A stretch of 64,000 nt of DNA from Alphaproteobacteria bacterium (GTDB taxonomy: Bacteria; Pseudomonadota; Alphaproteobacteria; Rhodospirillales; WMHbin7): positions 46,123-110,122 of the forward strand of contig JADFZV010000002.1 of assembly GCA_015232335.1 (NCBI GenBank), in the 5' to 3' direction. This document shows, piece by piece, positions 33,890 through 43,898 of this stretch. Below the pieces are notes generated by a model. It did no database searches and had not been told where the DNA came from. It saw nothing but the letters and a program-made list of their open reading frames with translations. The position numbers and the translations under genes were made by a program. The stretch's first letter is position 1. Each line of letters opens with the position of its first letter.

Positions 33890-34706
33890 ACGGGCGCTGG
33901 GCGCCCGTGTGATTGAGGCGCATCCCTTGTCGGGCGGATGCGTAGCACAAGTGACGCGGGCACGCCTGTCGAACGGCGAGAGCGTGGTCATCAAGCAAGG
34001 CGGCTCAGGCCTGGCCCTGGAAGGCTGGATGCTTGGCTATCTCAAGGGGCGTCTGCCAGTACCCCAGGTACTGCTTGCCGACCCTGATCTTCTGGTCATG
34101 GAATGGTTGGATGCCGGTCCCGGTGGTTTCGACGAGCTGGCGCAGGAACATTGCGCCGAATTGATCGCGGCCCTGCACGGCCACTCGGCCCCTCTGTTCG
34201 GCCTTGATCGCCCAACCGTGATCGGAGGCCTTTCCCAACCCAACAGCCAGACGTCGAAATGGCTGGATTTCTTTCGCGATCAGCGTCTGCTGCTCATGGC
34301 GCATCGGGCCTATGACGAAGGGCAATTGCCTGCCGCAACGCTTTCTGGCATCGAAACCTTAGCCGGGCGCTTGGATCGATGGATCGAGGAGCCGACAAAG
34401 CCCGCCCTGATTCACGGCGATCTCTGGGGCGGAAATATTCTGGCGGGAAGGGGCCGCGTGGCGGGTTTCGTCGATCCGGCCCTTTATTACGCCCATCCCG
34501 ATATCGAACTGGCCTTCGGGACGCTGTTTGGAACGTTTGGCCCAGCCTTTTTTAGAAAATACAATGAATTACGGCCAATATCGCCCGGCTTTTTCGAAAT
34601 CCGGCGCGATCTTTATAATCTTTACCCCCTGCTGGTTCATGTCTGCCTGTTCGGCGGTTCCTATCTTGGTCAGGCACAGACGCTTCTCAAGCGTCTTGGC
34701 CTATAA
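33864..34706 (+). CDS. Fructosamine kinase-family protein
   Basis: A 280-aa kinase-fold protein with Val-Val-Ile-Lys (nucleotide-binding Lys) near residue 42 and the catalytic loop His-Gly-Asp-Leu-Trp-Gly-Gly-Asn near 180-187, the FN3K signature. A metal-site Asp in Gly-Phe-Val-Asp-Pro-Ala follows. Family members phosphorylate ketosamines on glycated proteins so that they fall off. In bacteria an adjacent low-molecular-weight phosphatase is common, and the overlap here suggests a joint deglycation or repair function. Confidence 0.92.
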   Translation: MSGLNSRLERALGARVIEAHPLSGGCVAQVTRARLSNGESVVIKQGGSGLALEGWMLGYLKGRLPVPQVLLADPDLLVMEWLDAGPGGFDELAQEHCAELIAALHGHSAPLFGLDRPTVIGGLSQPNSQTSKWLDFFRDQRLLLMAHRAYDEGQLPAATLSGIETLAGRLDRWIEEPTKPALIHGDLWGGNILAGRGRVAGFVDPALYYAHPDIELAFGTLFGTFGPAFFRKYNELRPISPGFFEIRRDLYNLYPLLVHVCLFGGSYLGQAQTLLKRLGL

Positions 34707-34772
34707 CCCTCTTTCCGGTTGCCCCATTTCTTCCAGGACCTTACCTTGAGGCGTCAGGGAGATTAAAGCATC

Positions 34773-37700
34773 ATGCCAGACGCATCGGAGCAATCGGCGT
34801 CGCGGTTTGTGGTGGGGCGCGGCAAACTGTGGATGCTGTTTTTCGGCGTCTTGGCCTTGTCGGCGACGGTGCTGCTGTGGGTGCGCGAGTTGCACCAAGA
34901 CGAGCTTCTGGCTCAGGATCTGTTCAATCATCAATCGCAGTTGGTTGCAGGCGAAATCGGCGAGCAATTAAGCCGGTATGAAGTGTTGTTGCGCGCCGGC
35001 GCTGGTTTCTTTCTCCATAACCATGATGTTAAGCGCGAAGAATGGCGACGTTTCGTGGAAGCGATGAGACTTGACCAGCATTTTCCCGGTGCTGATGGGA
35101 TTGGTCTAGTCAGGCGCGTCCGTGCATCCGAGCGCAGCGCCTTTCTGGCTGCGGCGCACAAGGAAAACCCGAATTTTCGCATTCTTCCCGAAAGTGATCG
35201 CACCGAGTATTTCGTTAATTTCCTTCTGGAGCCCGAGCGCGTTTACAATGCCGAGGGGCTTGATATCGCCAGCCGGAAGGACAGGAAGGAAGCCGCCCTG
35301 AAGGCCATGGAGTCCGGCCAGATGGCGATTACGGCAAAGACCACCCTGGTCACGCCGGGTGCGAGTGGTTCCGACCTTGTGATGTATCTGCCGCTCTACC
35401 GCCAGGGCGTCATGCTGGAATCGGTTGAAGCGCGGCGCAACGCCCTGTGGGGCTGGGTTGCCGGTGGGCTTTCTGTTTCCAGGATGATGCTGGAAATTCA
35501 GGAGCGTTCTGGTCCCTGGGCGAATATTTCCATCTATGACGGACGCGAGGACAAGACCGAAGCGCTTTTATTCAACAGCGAGCGGCTGCAACGCGGGCGC
35601 GGGCTGGAACGCTATCGCTTCGAGACCGTTCAAATGATCGGAGGACGGCCCTGGCTTTTGCGCTTCTCCTCGCGTCAGCAATTCGAGGAGCAAGTGCGTT
35701 CCGGGCGCGCCATCATCATTCTGGCGGCAGGTTTGGCTGCCAGCATTTTCATGATTCTGGCAGCTTGGCTGTTTCTCTCGTCGCGTGCCCGCTACGAAGC
35801 GCAAGCCAAGCGCCAGATTGTCGATCTTGCCAGCCAATTTGGCGCGGAAAGAGCGCTTCTGGAGGCGGCACCGGTCTGCGTTCTGGCGCTGGATTCACAA
35901 GGCACGATCACAAAGGCCAATGCCGGAGCCGGATTGATGACGGGCTTGGCGGCGGAAGCTCTTGTGGGAAGAAACTTCACTGAAATCTTCGTGCTGGACA
36001 AAGACCGAGCGACGTTTGCCTGGGGGCTGCATACTTTGAAGAGCGGAGGGGGGCCGCTCAATCTTGAAATGGCACTTGAAAAGTCGGGAGAAAGGCGCCT
36101 CGTCAGTTGGACCTTTTCCATTCTGCATGAAGCGGGCAAGGCGGCGGACAAACTGGTTGCTGTGGGAAGCGACGTGACGGGCTATCGTCAGGTCGAGGAG
36201 ACGTTGCAGGCCGAGCGGGCCTTGTTCGTTTCGGGTCATGTCGTGGTTTTTCGCTGGAAGGCCGAAACAGGCTGGCCGGTGATCTATGTTTCGCCCAATG
36301 TTTCGCAATTCGGCTGTTCGTCTGGCGCCCTGCTCTCGGGCGATCTGCCCTATATCAATCTGATTCATCCCGACGATTTGGGGCGCGTTGCCGCCGAGGT
36401 CTCGCGCTTTACCGCCCAGGGCATGAGTGTCTTCGAGCAGAAATATCGTCTGGTGCGGCCCAGCGACGGCGAAGTTCGCTGGGTAGATGACCGCACGGTG
36501 GTCGAGCGCGATGCCAGCGGAAAGCCGGTTTCCTATCTCGGCTATCTGGTCGATGTCACGGATCGGGAGCGAGCCTGGGAGGCCAGCCGCGCCACCGAGG
36601 CCCGTATTTCGCGCGTTCTGGCCACCTCTTCCGAGGGCTATTGGGAACTCGATGCAAGCTGGCGCACCATTGCGGTTAATCCGTCCCTGCTGAAAATGCT
36701 GGAAGTCGCCGAAGTCGATATCATGGGAAAGGAGCCCGTTGAATTCGTGGCTCCGGGCTGGGAGGAGAGGCTTCGGGCCGTCGCCCAGGATCGACTTAAA
36801 TGCGCCAATCGCAGCTTTGAAATGGGATACAGATCGGCCAAGGGGCGCGTCTTTCTGGCCCGTGTTAATGCCACCAGCCTGTTTGATTCCCAAGGGCACT
36901 TCCTTGGCTCGTTCGGCCTGCTGACCGACATTACCGCCGAGAAGCTGGCCGAAGAAGCCTTAAAGAACGAGGAGGGGCGCCTTCGCCTGATCGTCGATTC
37001 CGTCCCCCTGGCCTTGATCATCAGCCGTATCGACGAAGCGGTGGTCGTCAACGCCAACAATGCGGCGCATCTTTTGTTCGGTTTGGATGCCGAGGACATG
37101 AAGGGGATGCTTTCGTCGGAATTCTATGCCGATCCCAACGATCGCAAGCATTTCATCGTTCAACTGCGCGAAATGGGCGTGGTGACGGATTTCGAGGTCA
37201 GGATGAAACGAAAGGACGGCAGCGTCTTCTGGGCGCTGTTGAACGGTCGCCTGATTCATTTTGAGAATGCCGATTGTGTTCTGGTCGGCGCCCGGGACGT
37301 TTCGACCCGCAAGGAGGCCGAGTTTCAACGCGCCAAAATGGCCGAGGAACTGGCGCGCTCGAACGCCGAGCTGGAGCAGTTCGCCTATGTCGCCTCGCAC
37401 GATCTGCAAGAGCCTTTGCGCATGATCGCAAGCTATGTGCAATTGCTTGAGCGCAGATACAAGGAGCAACTGGGCGACGATGCCAGGGAATATATCGCCT
37501 ATGCCGTCGATGGCGCCAAGCGCATGCAGACCCTGATCACCGACCTTCTGGAATTTTCGCGCATCACCCGCATGGGCAGCCCTTTCAGCTTGGTTTCCCT
37601 GCAAGGAATTGTCGAAGAAGCGTTGGGAAATCTGACCTTGGCCATACGTGAAACAGGTGCGGATATTCGCATCGACGCTCTGCCAGAAGTTGAGGGTGAT

Positions 37701-38033
37701 TCCGTCCAACTCGTCCGTCTATTCCAGAATCTGATCAGCAATGCTCTCAAATACCGCCATCCCGACCGTGTGCCCATGATCCGCATTTCGTCTTGCCGTC
37801 TGGACGGGCATTGGGAAATTCGCGTCGAGGATAACGGCATCGGCATCAACGAAGTCTATTTCGAGCGGATTTTCATTATCTTCCAGCGACTGCATACCAG
37901 GATAGATTATCCTGGTACGGGCATCGGCCTGTCGCTGTGCAAGAAGATCGTCGAGCGCCACGGAGGGCACATACGGGTCGATTCAAAAGAGGGCGAATAT
38001 TCCGCCTTCACCTTCACCCTTCCGGCTCACTGA
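34773..38033 (+). CDS. Hybrid-free sensor histidine kinase: CHASE, multiple PAS, HisKA, HATPase
   Basis: A 1086-aa membrane sensor kinase. A first helix at about 15-36 and a second at about 312-335 bound a periplasmic CHASE domain (residues about 55-250, with Ala-Gly-Ala-Gly-Phe-Phe and Phe-Pro-Gly-Ala-Asp-Gly-Ile-Gly). Four PAS/PAC units occupy about 350-860. The phosphoacceptor His lies in Ala-Ser-His-Asp-Leu-Gln-Glu-Pro, a form seen in phytochrome-like kinases. The ATPase end has Asn-Leu-Ile-Ser-Asn-Ala, Asp-Asn-Gly-Ile-Gly and Gly-Thr-Gly-Ile-Gly-Leu. There is no receiver domain and no adjacent response regulator, so the partner is unknown. Confidence 0.93.
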   Translation: MPDASEQSASRFVVGRGKLWMLFFGVLALSATVLLWVRELHQDELLAQDLFNHQSQLVAGEIGEQLSRYEVLLRAGAGFFLHNHDVKREEWRRFVEAMRLDQHFPGADGIGLVRRVRASERSAFLAAAHKENPNFRILPESDRTEYFVNFLLEPERVYNAEGLDIASRKDRKEAALKAMESGQMAITAKTTLVTPGASGSDLVMYLPLYRQGVMLESVEARRNALWGWVAGGLSVSRMMLEIQERSGPWANISIYDGREDKTEALLFNSERLQRGRGLERYRFETVQMIGGRPWLLRFSSRQQFEEQVRSGRAIIILAAGLAASIFMILAAWLFLSSRARYEAQAKRQIVDLASQFGAERALLEAAPVCVLALDSQGTITKANAGAGLMTGLAAEALVGRNFTEIFVLDKDRATFAWGLHTLKSGGGPLNLEMALEKSGERRLVSWTFSILHEAGKAADKLVAVGSDVTGYRQVEETLQAERALFVSGHVVVFRWKAETGWPVIYVSPNVSQFGCSSGALLSGDLPYINLIHPDDLGRVAAEVSRFTAQGMSVFEQKYRLVRPSDGEVRWVDDRTVVERDASGKPVSYLGYLVDVTDRERAWEASRATEARISRVLATSSEGYWELDASWRTIAVNPSLLKMLEVAEVDIMGKEPVEFVAPGWEERLRAVAQDRLKCANRSFEMGYRSAKGRVFLARVNATSLFDSQGHFLGSFGLLTDITAEKLAEEALKNEEGRLRLIVDSVPLALIISRIDEAVVVNANNAAHLLFGLDAEDMKGMLSSEFYADPNDRKHFIVQLREMGVVTDFEVRMKRKDGSVFWALLNGRLIHFENADCVLVGARDVSTRKEAEFQRAKMAEELARSNAELEQFAYVASHDLQEPLRMIASYVQLLERRYKEQLGDDAREYIAYAVDGAKRMQTLITDLLEFSRITRMGSPFSLVSLQGIVEEALGNLTLAIRETGADIRIDALPEVEGDSVQLVRLFQNLISNALKYRHPDRVPMIRISSCRLDGHWEIRVEDNGIGINEVYFERIFIIFQRLHTRIDYPGTGIGLSLCKKIVERHGGHIRVDSKEGEYSAFTFTLPAH

Positions 38034-38155
38034 CGGATTCACGCTTGGCAAGTGTTATTTCGATAGGGCCATGTTGATTTTGCATGTTACACCCAAGTGA
38101 TAATGAGATAAAATGACCTTCAACGAGTAAGGTTATTGGAGGAATGGAGGGAACC

Positions 38156-39856
38156 ATGTCGACAGGCAGCTTTACGGGCCGGTTCAAAATTGGAACCAGG
38201 ATATGGTCGGGATTCATCTTCGTTCTGATCTTGTTGGCTGCTGTGGCCGGGGTTGGCTATTTCGGTCTGGCCGGGGTTGGCAGCCATCTTGATGAGTTCG
38301 AGGACAGTGCTCATGAGACCATCCAGATGGTCGATATCGACCGTGACTTCGTTGGCATTCGGCGCAACCAGTTGGTTGTTGTCCAGTTGGGTGATGAAGC
38401 TGGAGTTGCTCCGTTGGAGAAACAGCGCGCCCAGATGCGCCAGGAGTTTGACGCCTTTCTGAAGAATCCCCTTCTGACCAAGGAAGAAAAGGACGAGCTG
38501 GCGGTTCTTCTGTCCAGTTACGACGCCTTTGATAAGGCTCTTTCTGGGGCCTTGGCCGAGCGCAAGCTTTTGGGTTACGGCACTGCCGCCAAGGGTCCGA
38601 TTGATCCTAAATGGGATGCCGAGCTTTCAAAGGTCGGCGATGCAACCAGCGATCTTTTGGACAAATTCGTGACACGGAACAAGAAAGAACTCGAAGTGAT
38701 CATGGCCGAGGCAGATCACTACGAACAGTCTGCCGTCACCCAGATATTGGCTGTCTCGCTGATTGCCTTTGCAGCAGGCCTTCTGCTGTCTTTTGTCACC
38801 AGTTCGGGTATCACCAGGCCCATCCGCGCCATGACCGATGTCATGAACCGCCTGAAGTCAGGCGAGCGCAATGTCATCGTTCCTAGCATCGAGAACAAGG
38901 ACGAGGTGGGCGAGATGGCCCGCGCGGTCGAGGTGTTCAAGCAAAATCTGCTTAAGGTCGAGCAGATGCAGGCCGAGCAGGAGCGCTTGAAACATCAAGC
39001 CGAAATTGATCATCGCAATACGCTGATTCAAATGGCCGACAATTTCGAACAAAGCGTCATGGGCATTGTGTCTGCGGTTTCAGGCTCGGCGACCGAGCTT
39101 CATGCCTCGGCTCAGTCTCTGTCCGCCATGGCCGAGCAGACGCAGCGTCAGGCCACCGCCGTTGCGGCTGCCTCCGACGAGGCTTCCACCAATGTCCAGA
39201 CGGTGGCTTCGGCTGCCGAGGAACTGTCCAGTTCGATCAGCGAGATCGGCCGTCAGGTCGAGGAATCGGCCAAGGTGACGTCGGGTGCTGTGGAAGAGGC
39301 CAATCGCGTCAACGGCATGGTTCAGGGGCTGGCCCATGCCGCCAGCAAGATCGGCGAGGTGGTCAACCTGATCACGGATATCGCTTCGCAGACCAATCTT
39401 CTGGCGCTCAATGCCACTATCGAGGCGGCCAGGGCGGGCGATGCCGGCAAGGGGTTTGCCGTTGTGGCCAACGAGGTGAAGAGTCTTGCCAACCAGACGG
39501 CCAAGGCAACGGACGAGATCGCTTCCCAGATTTCCTCGGTGCAACACGCCACCCAGGATGCCGTGCAGGGGATCGAAGGGATCACTAGCACGATCGGCAG
39601 GATCAGCGAGATTTCGTCGGCCATCGCCTCGGCGGTTGAGGAGCAGGGGGCTGCCACCGGCGAGATCAGCCGCAACGTCCAGCAGGCGGCGGCGGGCACC
39701 AATGAGGTGTCGTCGAACATCTCGGGCGTGACCCAGGCCTCTACCGAAACCGGCCATGCGGCCAGTCAGGTGCTGGAGGCGGCGTCTGAACTGTCGGTTC
39801 AGTCCGAGCATCTGAGGACCGATGTCGGGCGCTTCATCGCCCATCTCAAGGAATAG
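38156..39856 (+). CDS. Methyl-accepting chemotaxis protein
   Basis: A 566-aa inner-membrane chemoreceptor. ATG 38156 is preferred over 38144 because GGAGGG (38146-38151) precedes it at normal distance. Membrane helix one is near 20-42 and helix two near 200-220, with a helical four-bundle-like periplasmic domain between. A HAMP domain follows, then a signalling domain with the hairpin tip [12 protein letters not shown]. The ligand is unknown. There is no C-terminal CheR-binding pentapeptide. Confidence 0.95.
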   Translation: MSTGSFTGRFKIGTRIWSGFIFVLILLAAVAGVGYFGLAGVGSHLDEFEDSAHETIQMVDIDRDFVGIRRNQLVVVQLGDEAGVAPLEKQRAQMRQEFDAFLKNPLLTKEEKDELAVLLSSYDAFDKALSGALAERKLLGYGTAAKGPIDPKWDAELSKVGDATSDLLDKFVTRNKKELEVIMAEADHYEQSAVTQILAVSLIAFAAGLLLSFVTSSGITRPIRAMTDVMNRLKSGERNVIVPSIENKDEVGEMARAVEVFKQNLLKVEQMQAEQERLKHQAEIDHRNTLIQMADNFEQSVMGIVSAVSGSATELHASAQSLSAMAEQTQRQATAVAAASDEASTNVQTVASAAEELSSSISEIGRQVEESAKVTSGAVEEANRVNGMVQGLAHAASKIGEVVNLITDIASQTNLLALNATIEAARAGDAGKGFAVVANEVKSLANQTAKATDEIASQISSVQHATQDAVQGIEGITSTIGRISEISSAIASAVEEQGAATGEISRNVQQAAAGTNEVSSNISGVTQASTETGHAASQVLEAASELSVQSEHLRTDVGRFIAHLKE

Positions 39857-39890
39857 GCGCCAAGAGCCCCTTTATCAGGAGTCCGAGTCG

Positions 39891-39920
39891 GAATGCCGTA
39901 ACCGCAAGGTTACGGCATTC
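39891..39920 (+). terminator. Strong hairpin with GCAA tetraloop after the chemoreceptor gene
   Basis: A perfect 13-bp stem (39891-39903 with 39908-39920) closed by GCAA, a GNRA-type tetraloop, 34 bases after the stop. No T run follows, so it may be a Rho-assisted terminator or an mRNA 3'-end stabiliser. Confidence 0.6.
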
Positions 39921-40150
39921 TGACAACCTGGGGTAAATTAAGTCCCCTTTACTTTCCCCATTCTATGTCGGTTTGATGCCAATTTATGTCGCTTTGCAAC
40001 ATTTAATTAAGACCTTGTGCATTATATCCACATAATTGAATGGTTTTTTTCGCTAATGCGGTAAGTCGGATTGCGTTGGTGTCGCACTTGGCACATGATC
40101 CGGCACGGTCAGTCCGGTTAATTGATGATTCCGGAGTGGGGGAGGTCTGT

Positions 40151-40675
40151 ATGGCACTTATCAAGGCAGCGCCTTCGGGAATCGAAAGAACTTTTCCCGA
40201 AGATGAGTTCATCGTGAGTAAGACCGACCTTAAAGGGCGGATCACTTACGTCAACGAGGTCTTTTGCAAGGTCGCGCATTACACCGAGCAGGAGGCGTTG
40301 GGGAAGCCCCATTCCCTCGTGCGTCATCCCGACATGCCGCGCTGCGTTTTCAAATTGCTGTGGGACACCCTTGAATCCGGCAACGAAATCTTTGCCTATG
40401 TGGTCAATCTGGCAAAGGACGGGGCCCATTACTGGGTTTTCGCCCATGTCACGCCGACCTTCGGCAATGACGGCAAGATCATCGGCTACCATTCCAACCG
40501 GCGCAAGCCCAGGCCCGATGCCGTGGCCGCCGCCGCCGGGCTTTATCGCACACTGCTGGAAATCGAGAACAAGCATGCCGACCGCAAGGAAGGCATGAAT
40601 GCCGCTCTTTCGACCGTGGTGAACCTTCTCAACAGCAAGGGGACGACCTATGAAGAATTTGTCCTCACTCTCTAA
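40151..40675 (+). CDS. Aer-like PAS protein (input half of a split aerotaxis receptor)
   Basis: 174 aa from the ATG at 40151, behind GGGGGAGG. A single PAS domain spans about residues 20-130. It contains Lys-Pro-His-Ser-Leu-Val-Arg-His-Pro-Asp-Met-Pro and Tyr-Trp-Val-Phe-Ala-His-Val-Thr-Pro, which match the FAD-binding PAS domain of E. coli Aer closely. A helical tail follows. There is no membrane helix or signalling domain. The stop lies 26 bases inside the next gene, an MCP, so the two probably form one receptor made of two chains. Confidence 0.88.
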   Translation: MALIKAAPSGIERTFPEDEFIVSKTDLKGRITYVNEVFCKVAHYTEQEALGKPHSLVRHPDMPRCVFKLLWDTLESGNEIFAYVVNLAKDGAHYWVFAHVTPTFGNDGKIIGYHSNRRKPRPDAVAAAAGLYRTLLEIENKHADRKEGMNAALSTVVNLLNSKGTTYEEFVLTL

Positions 40676-41957
40676 GGCGCTTTATGCTGGGGCTGCCGCG
40701 GTCGGCCTGATCGCCGTGGACGCCGTTCACACGCTCGTCTTTGCCGAAGGTGTCCATCTTGGGCTTGCTTTCGAATTGGCTGCCATTGCCTTGGGCGTCC
40801 CCTCCATGCTTTGGCTGAGAAAGGCCGAGCGTTTTATCTCATGGACGGCCCGTGTATGCGACGAAGCCGCCAAGGGCAATATGGAATCGCGCATCACCGA
40901 TATTCGCGAGCAGGGCGATTTTGGCCATATGCTGCATAATATCAATAACGTGCTGGATATCATCGACGCTTATCTGCGCGAAGCCGCGGCCTCGATGCAG
41001 CATGTCAGCCAGGACAAGCTGTTTCGCAAAATCATCCCCACCGGCTTGAAGGGCGGCTTTCGCAATTCGGCCAATCTGATCAATGCCGCGATCGATCACA
41101 TGCATGGCAAGCTGGAGGCCTCGCAGCAACTGGCCAACAGCTTCGAAGGCAGCGTGAAGTCGGTTGTTGAGGGTGTTGGAACCGATGTGCAGGCTATGCT
41201 GGGGCAGGCTCAGTCGATGAGCAGCAACCTGGAAGAAACTAGCCGCAGTTCGACCGTGGTGGCGCAGGCGGCTGATTCCGCCGCCGGCAATGTGCAGACC
41301 GTGGCGGCGGCGGCCGAGGAATTGGCGGCTTCGATTTCCGAGGTGCGCCGTCAGGTGTCGCAATCGACCGTCATCGCCCAGAACGCGGTGGATGAGGCCA
41401 GCAAGGCCAATGAGATGATCGGCGGCCTGTCCAGCGCGGCCGGGCGCATCGGCGAAGTGGTGCAACTCATCAATGATATCGCCTCTCAGACCAATCTTCT
41501 GGCGCTGAACGCCACAATCGAAGCCGCCCGTGCTGGCGAAGCCGGCAAGGGCTTTGCAGTGGTTGCCAATGAAGTGAAGTCCCTGGCCAACCAGACTGCC
41601 AAGGCGGCTGAGGAAATCGTGCAACTTATCGGCAGCGTTCAGGGTGCAACCACCAATGCCGTGGGCGGCATTCAGCGCATTGCCACCACGATCAGCGAGA
41701 TTCATGATCTGTCCACCGGCATCGAAACCGCCGTCGAGCAGCAAAGCCAGGCGACCAGCGAGATTGCGCGCAGCGTCGAGCAAGCCGCCAGCGGAACGCG
41801 CGATGTTTCAAGCCATATCGCCGAAATCACGCGCGCCACGTCGGACAATCAATCCGCCGCCAACGATCTGTTCGAGGCGGCCAAAAGCCTGAACGGCAAG
41901 ACGGATCATCTGGCGGGCAGCGTCGATCAGTTCATGCAGAAGATTCATACGATCTGA
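40650..41957 (+). CDS. Aer-like membrane-anchored MCP signalling protein
   Basis: A 435-aa chemoreceptor with two closely spaced hydrophobic segments (about 10-30 and 36-55) and almost no periplasmic loop, then a HAMP-like region and a signalling domain with the tip [12 protein letters not shown]. Lacking an external domain, it must take its signal from inside, presumably from the PAS protein encoded just before it with a 26-base overlap. Together they resemble Aer cut between PAS domain and membrane anchor. Aerotaxis is an inference. Confidence 0.9.
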   Translation: MKNLSSLSKALYAGAAAVGLIAVDAVHTLVFAEGVHLGLAFELAAIALGVPSMLWLRKAERFISWTARVCDEAAKGNMESRITDIREQGDFGHMLHNINNVLDIIDAYLREAAASMQHVSQDKLFRKIIPTGLKGGFRNSANLINAAIDHMHGKLEASQQLANSFEGSVKSVVEGVGTDVQAMLGQAQSMSSNLEETSRSSTVVAQAADSAAGNVQTVAAAAEELAASISEVRRQVSQSTVIAQNAVDEASKANEMIGGLSSAAGRIGEVVQLINDIASQTNLLALNATIEAARAGEAGKGFAVVANEVKSLANQTAKAAEEIVQLIGSVQGATTNAVGGIQRIATTISEIHDLSTGIETAVEQQSQATSEIARSVEQAASGTRDVSSHIAEITRATSDNQSAANDLFEAAKSLNGKTDHLAGSVDQFMQKIHTI

Positions 41958-41996
41958 TTGTGTGCGATTCGTTGGTGGCAGGAAGGCGGGTCTGAC

Positions 41997-43184
41997 TTAT
42001 TGCGGGCGGGTTTGATTCCCGATCCATACCGCCGTCAGATCGTCTTCCCAAGGCGGCGGGAAACGGGCTTCGAAGCGGCGCATCAGGCTGTTAAGCGGGG
42101 CGGGCTCCTGGGCCGAGCTTTGCGCCAGTTCCAAAAGTCCCTCATCGCCCAGCATCTGGCCGTCCTTGCCTTGCGTTTCGGTCAGGGCATCGCTGTAGAG
42201 CAGCAGTTGGGCTCCGGCGGGGAAGGGGGCTGACAGGTTATCGTAGTCAGCCTTGGCCGTAGCGCCCAAGAACAATCCGCTGGCATCAAGCAGACGCGCT
42301 GGCCCGTCGGGAGGCATCAATATGGGCGAAGGGGCGCCACCGGCGGCATAGTCGATACGCTCTTGCTTGGCATCGACGATGGCATAAAGAACGGTGGCGA
42401 ATTGTCCCACGGGCAGGAGCGGTTTCAACAGGCTGTTCAGTTGCGAAAGCCAGAGGGCGGGGTCGCTTCCCGGCGGAAGCTGATCGAGCAGCGTGTGCAG
42501 GCGAAAGGCGTTGAGTGAGGCCGCAACGCCGTGACCCGAGAAATCGACGAGAATGATTCCCAGGCGGCCATCTTGCAATTCGCGCACATGCCAGAAATCG
42601 CCGCCCAGTTCGCTTGATGTTTCGAAGCGCGATGAAATGGCAAGGCCGAATTTCTCTGACAGGGCGGTCAGGCGCGCTTGATCGGGAAGCAGGGAGTGCT
42701 GCATGGCCGAAGCCATCGAAAGTTCCTGGGCGACGCGCTCGTGAAATTGCCTGAGGGCTCCCAGCAGCAGCCTGTTTTCAAGATGGATGCGCACGCGGGC
42801 GATCACCTCGGGCGCGTTCAGGGGCTTGACCACCATGTCGGTGGCCCCGGCATCGAAACATTCCACGCGTTCCCTGGGTTCGGAGAGTGCCGTGTTGACC
42901 AGAACGGGCAGATCTTTCCAGAGGGGATTCTGGCGAATTCTGCGGCACATCTCAAAGCCGTCCATATTGGGCATCATGATGTCCAGAAGCACGAGATCGG
43001 GCTGAAAGCTCTCCATCTTGGCCAGGCCCTCGACACCGTCCCTGGCATGCTCGATATGGCCCACGCCCATGGACTGAACCATGGCGGCCAGCAGTTTGCG
43101 GTTCGGCTCCTGGTCGTCGACGATCAGGACACGGGTGCTTTTCAGGTCTTCCTTGCCGGGAAGATGGATACTTCCGTCTGTCAT
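41997..43184 (-). CDS. Response regulator with PP2C (SpoIIE/RsbU-type) phosphatase output
   Basis: A 395-aa protein. Residues about 18-135 are a receiver domain with Asp68 in Leu-Val-Leu-Leu-Asp-Ile-Met-Met-Pro and a conserved Lys in Val-Val-Lys-Pro. Residues about 185-392 are a SpoIIE-type PP2C phosphatase with Leu-Gly-Gly-Asp-Phe-Trp, Asp-Phe-Ser-Gly-His-Gly and a late Glu-Asp-Asp-Leu-Thr-Ala-Val. This design dephosphorylates an anti-sigma-antagonist (STAS) protein when the receiver is phosphorylated. The STAS and HATPase partners are encoded immediately upstream; the start overlaps the HATPase stop by 4 bases. Confidence 0.93.
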   Translation of the reverse strand: MTDGSIHLPGKEDLKSTRVLIVDDQEPNRKLLAAMVQSMGVGHIEHARDGVEGLAKMESFQPDLVLLDIMMPNMDGFEMCRRIRQNPLWKDLPVLVNTALSEPRERVECFDAGATDMVVKPLNAPEVIARVRIHLENRLLLGALRQFHERVAQELSMASAMQHSLLPDQARLTALSEKFGLAISSRFETSSELGGDFWHVRELQDGRLGIILVDFSGHGVAASLNAFRLHTLLDQLPPGSDPALWLSQLNSLLKPLLPVGQFATVLYAIVDAKQERIDYAAGGAPSPILMPPDGPARLLDASGLFLGATAKADYDNLSAPFPAGAQLLLYSDALTETQGKDGQMLGDEGLLELAQSSAQEPAPLNSLMRRFEARFPPPWEDDLTAVWIGNQTRPQ

Positions 43185-43891
43185 GGCTCAAAGCTCATCT
43201 TCAGGCCGCAGCCTTGATCGACCAGAGTGACGCCCTGCGTCAATTCCCGGATAAGAGAGAAACCGCGTCCGCATTTCGCTTCGATGCGCGGAATCGCGCT
43301 TACATTTGATATGTCGAAGCCGCGCCCCTCGTCATGGACCTCGATTTCTAGGCACTTGGCCGACCAAGTGGCCAGCATTTCAATGCGCCTGTCGGCAAAA
43401 GTCGGGGTTGCCAGGCGCTGGTTGACCAGATCGCAATACTGGCCAAAATCGGCAGGATCGTTACGAAGCGCGCTGGCGACATCGAGATTGCCGTGTACCA
43501 TGGCGTTGGAGAGTGCCTCGCCCAGTGCCGTTTCGACGTCAAACCCCTTGTCCTGGGAAAGAGGAACGTTTCTGCCCAGGCAAGAGCAGACCAAGCCGGC
43601 AAGCTCCATGTGAAAGGCGGCTGATGTGGACAGGGAAATAAACAGCCCCTTTCGCTCAAGCGCCAGTTTGAAGCGTTTCCCGAACAACTTGGCTGGGGTT
43701 GGCGCTTCCAACAGGGCGTAAGGCGGGTGATTGGCGAGCAGGCGCTCTAGTTGGAGGCGGTCTGGCTTTGCGATCAGGACGATGTCGGCATTTTCCGCAC
43801 CCGCCGCTGTCCGAAATCCACAGCGAACGGCAATGTTCTCAATTTCGCCCGAATCAACGCCCACCCCGGCAAGGCAAGGCAGTTCTGACAC
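43181..43891 (-). CDS. RsbW-like HATPase (serine kinase / anti-sigma type)
   Basis: A 236-aa protein. Residues about 1-90 are a poorly conserved N-terminal region of unknown function. Residues about 90-230 form a GHKL ATPase domain with the N box Glu-Ala-Leu-Ser-Asn-Ala-Met-Val-His-Gly-Asn, the G1 box His-Asp-Glu-Gly-Arg-Gly-Phe-Asp and a Gly-Arg-Gly-Phe-Ser-Leu-Ile motif. It is the expected kinase of the STAS protein, and would bind either that protein or another target. The gene starts 7 bases after the STAS stop and overlaps the PP2C gene. Confidence 0.85.
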   Translation of the reverse strand: MSELPCLAGVGVDSGEIENIAVRCGFRTAAGAENADIVLIAKPDRLQLERLLANHPPYALLEAPTPAKLFGKRFKLALERKGLFISLSTSAAFHMELAGLVCSCLGRNVPLSQDKGFDVETALGEALSNAMVHGNLDVASALRNDPADFGQYCDLVNQRLATPTFADRRIEMLATWSAKCLEIEVHDEGRGFDISNVSAIPRIEAKCGRGFSLIRELTQGVTLVDQGCGLKMSFEP

Positions 43892-43898
43892 GTTGGGC

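Noticed and set aside
38096..38116. GATAATGAGATAAAATGAC as a Fur box
   Set aside because: Only one half resembles the Fur consensus, and the gene downstream is a chemoreceptor with no iron link.
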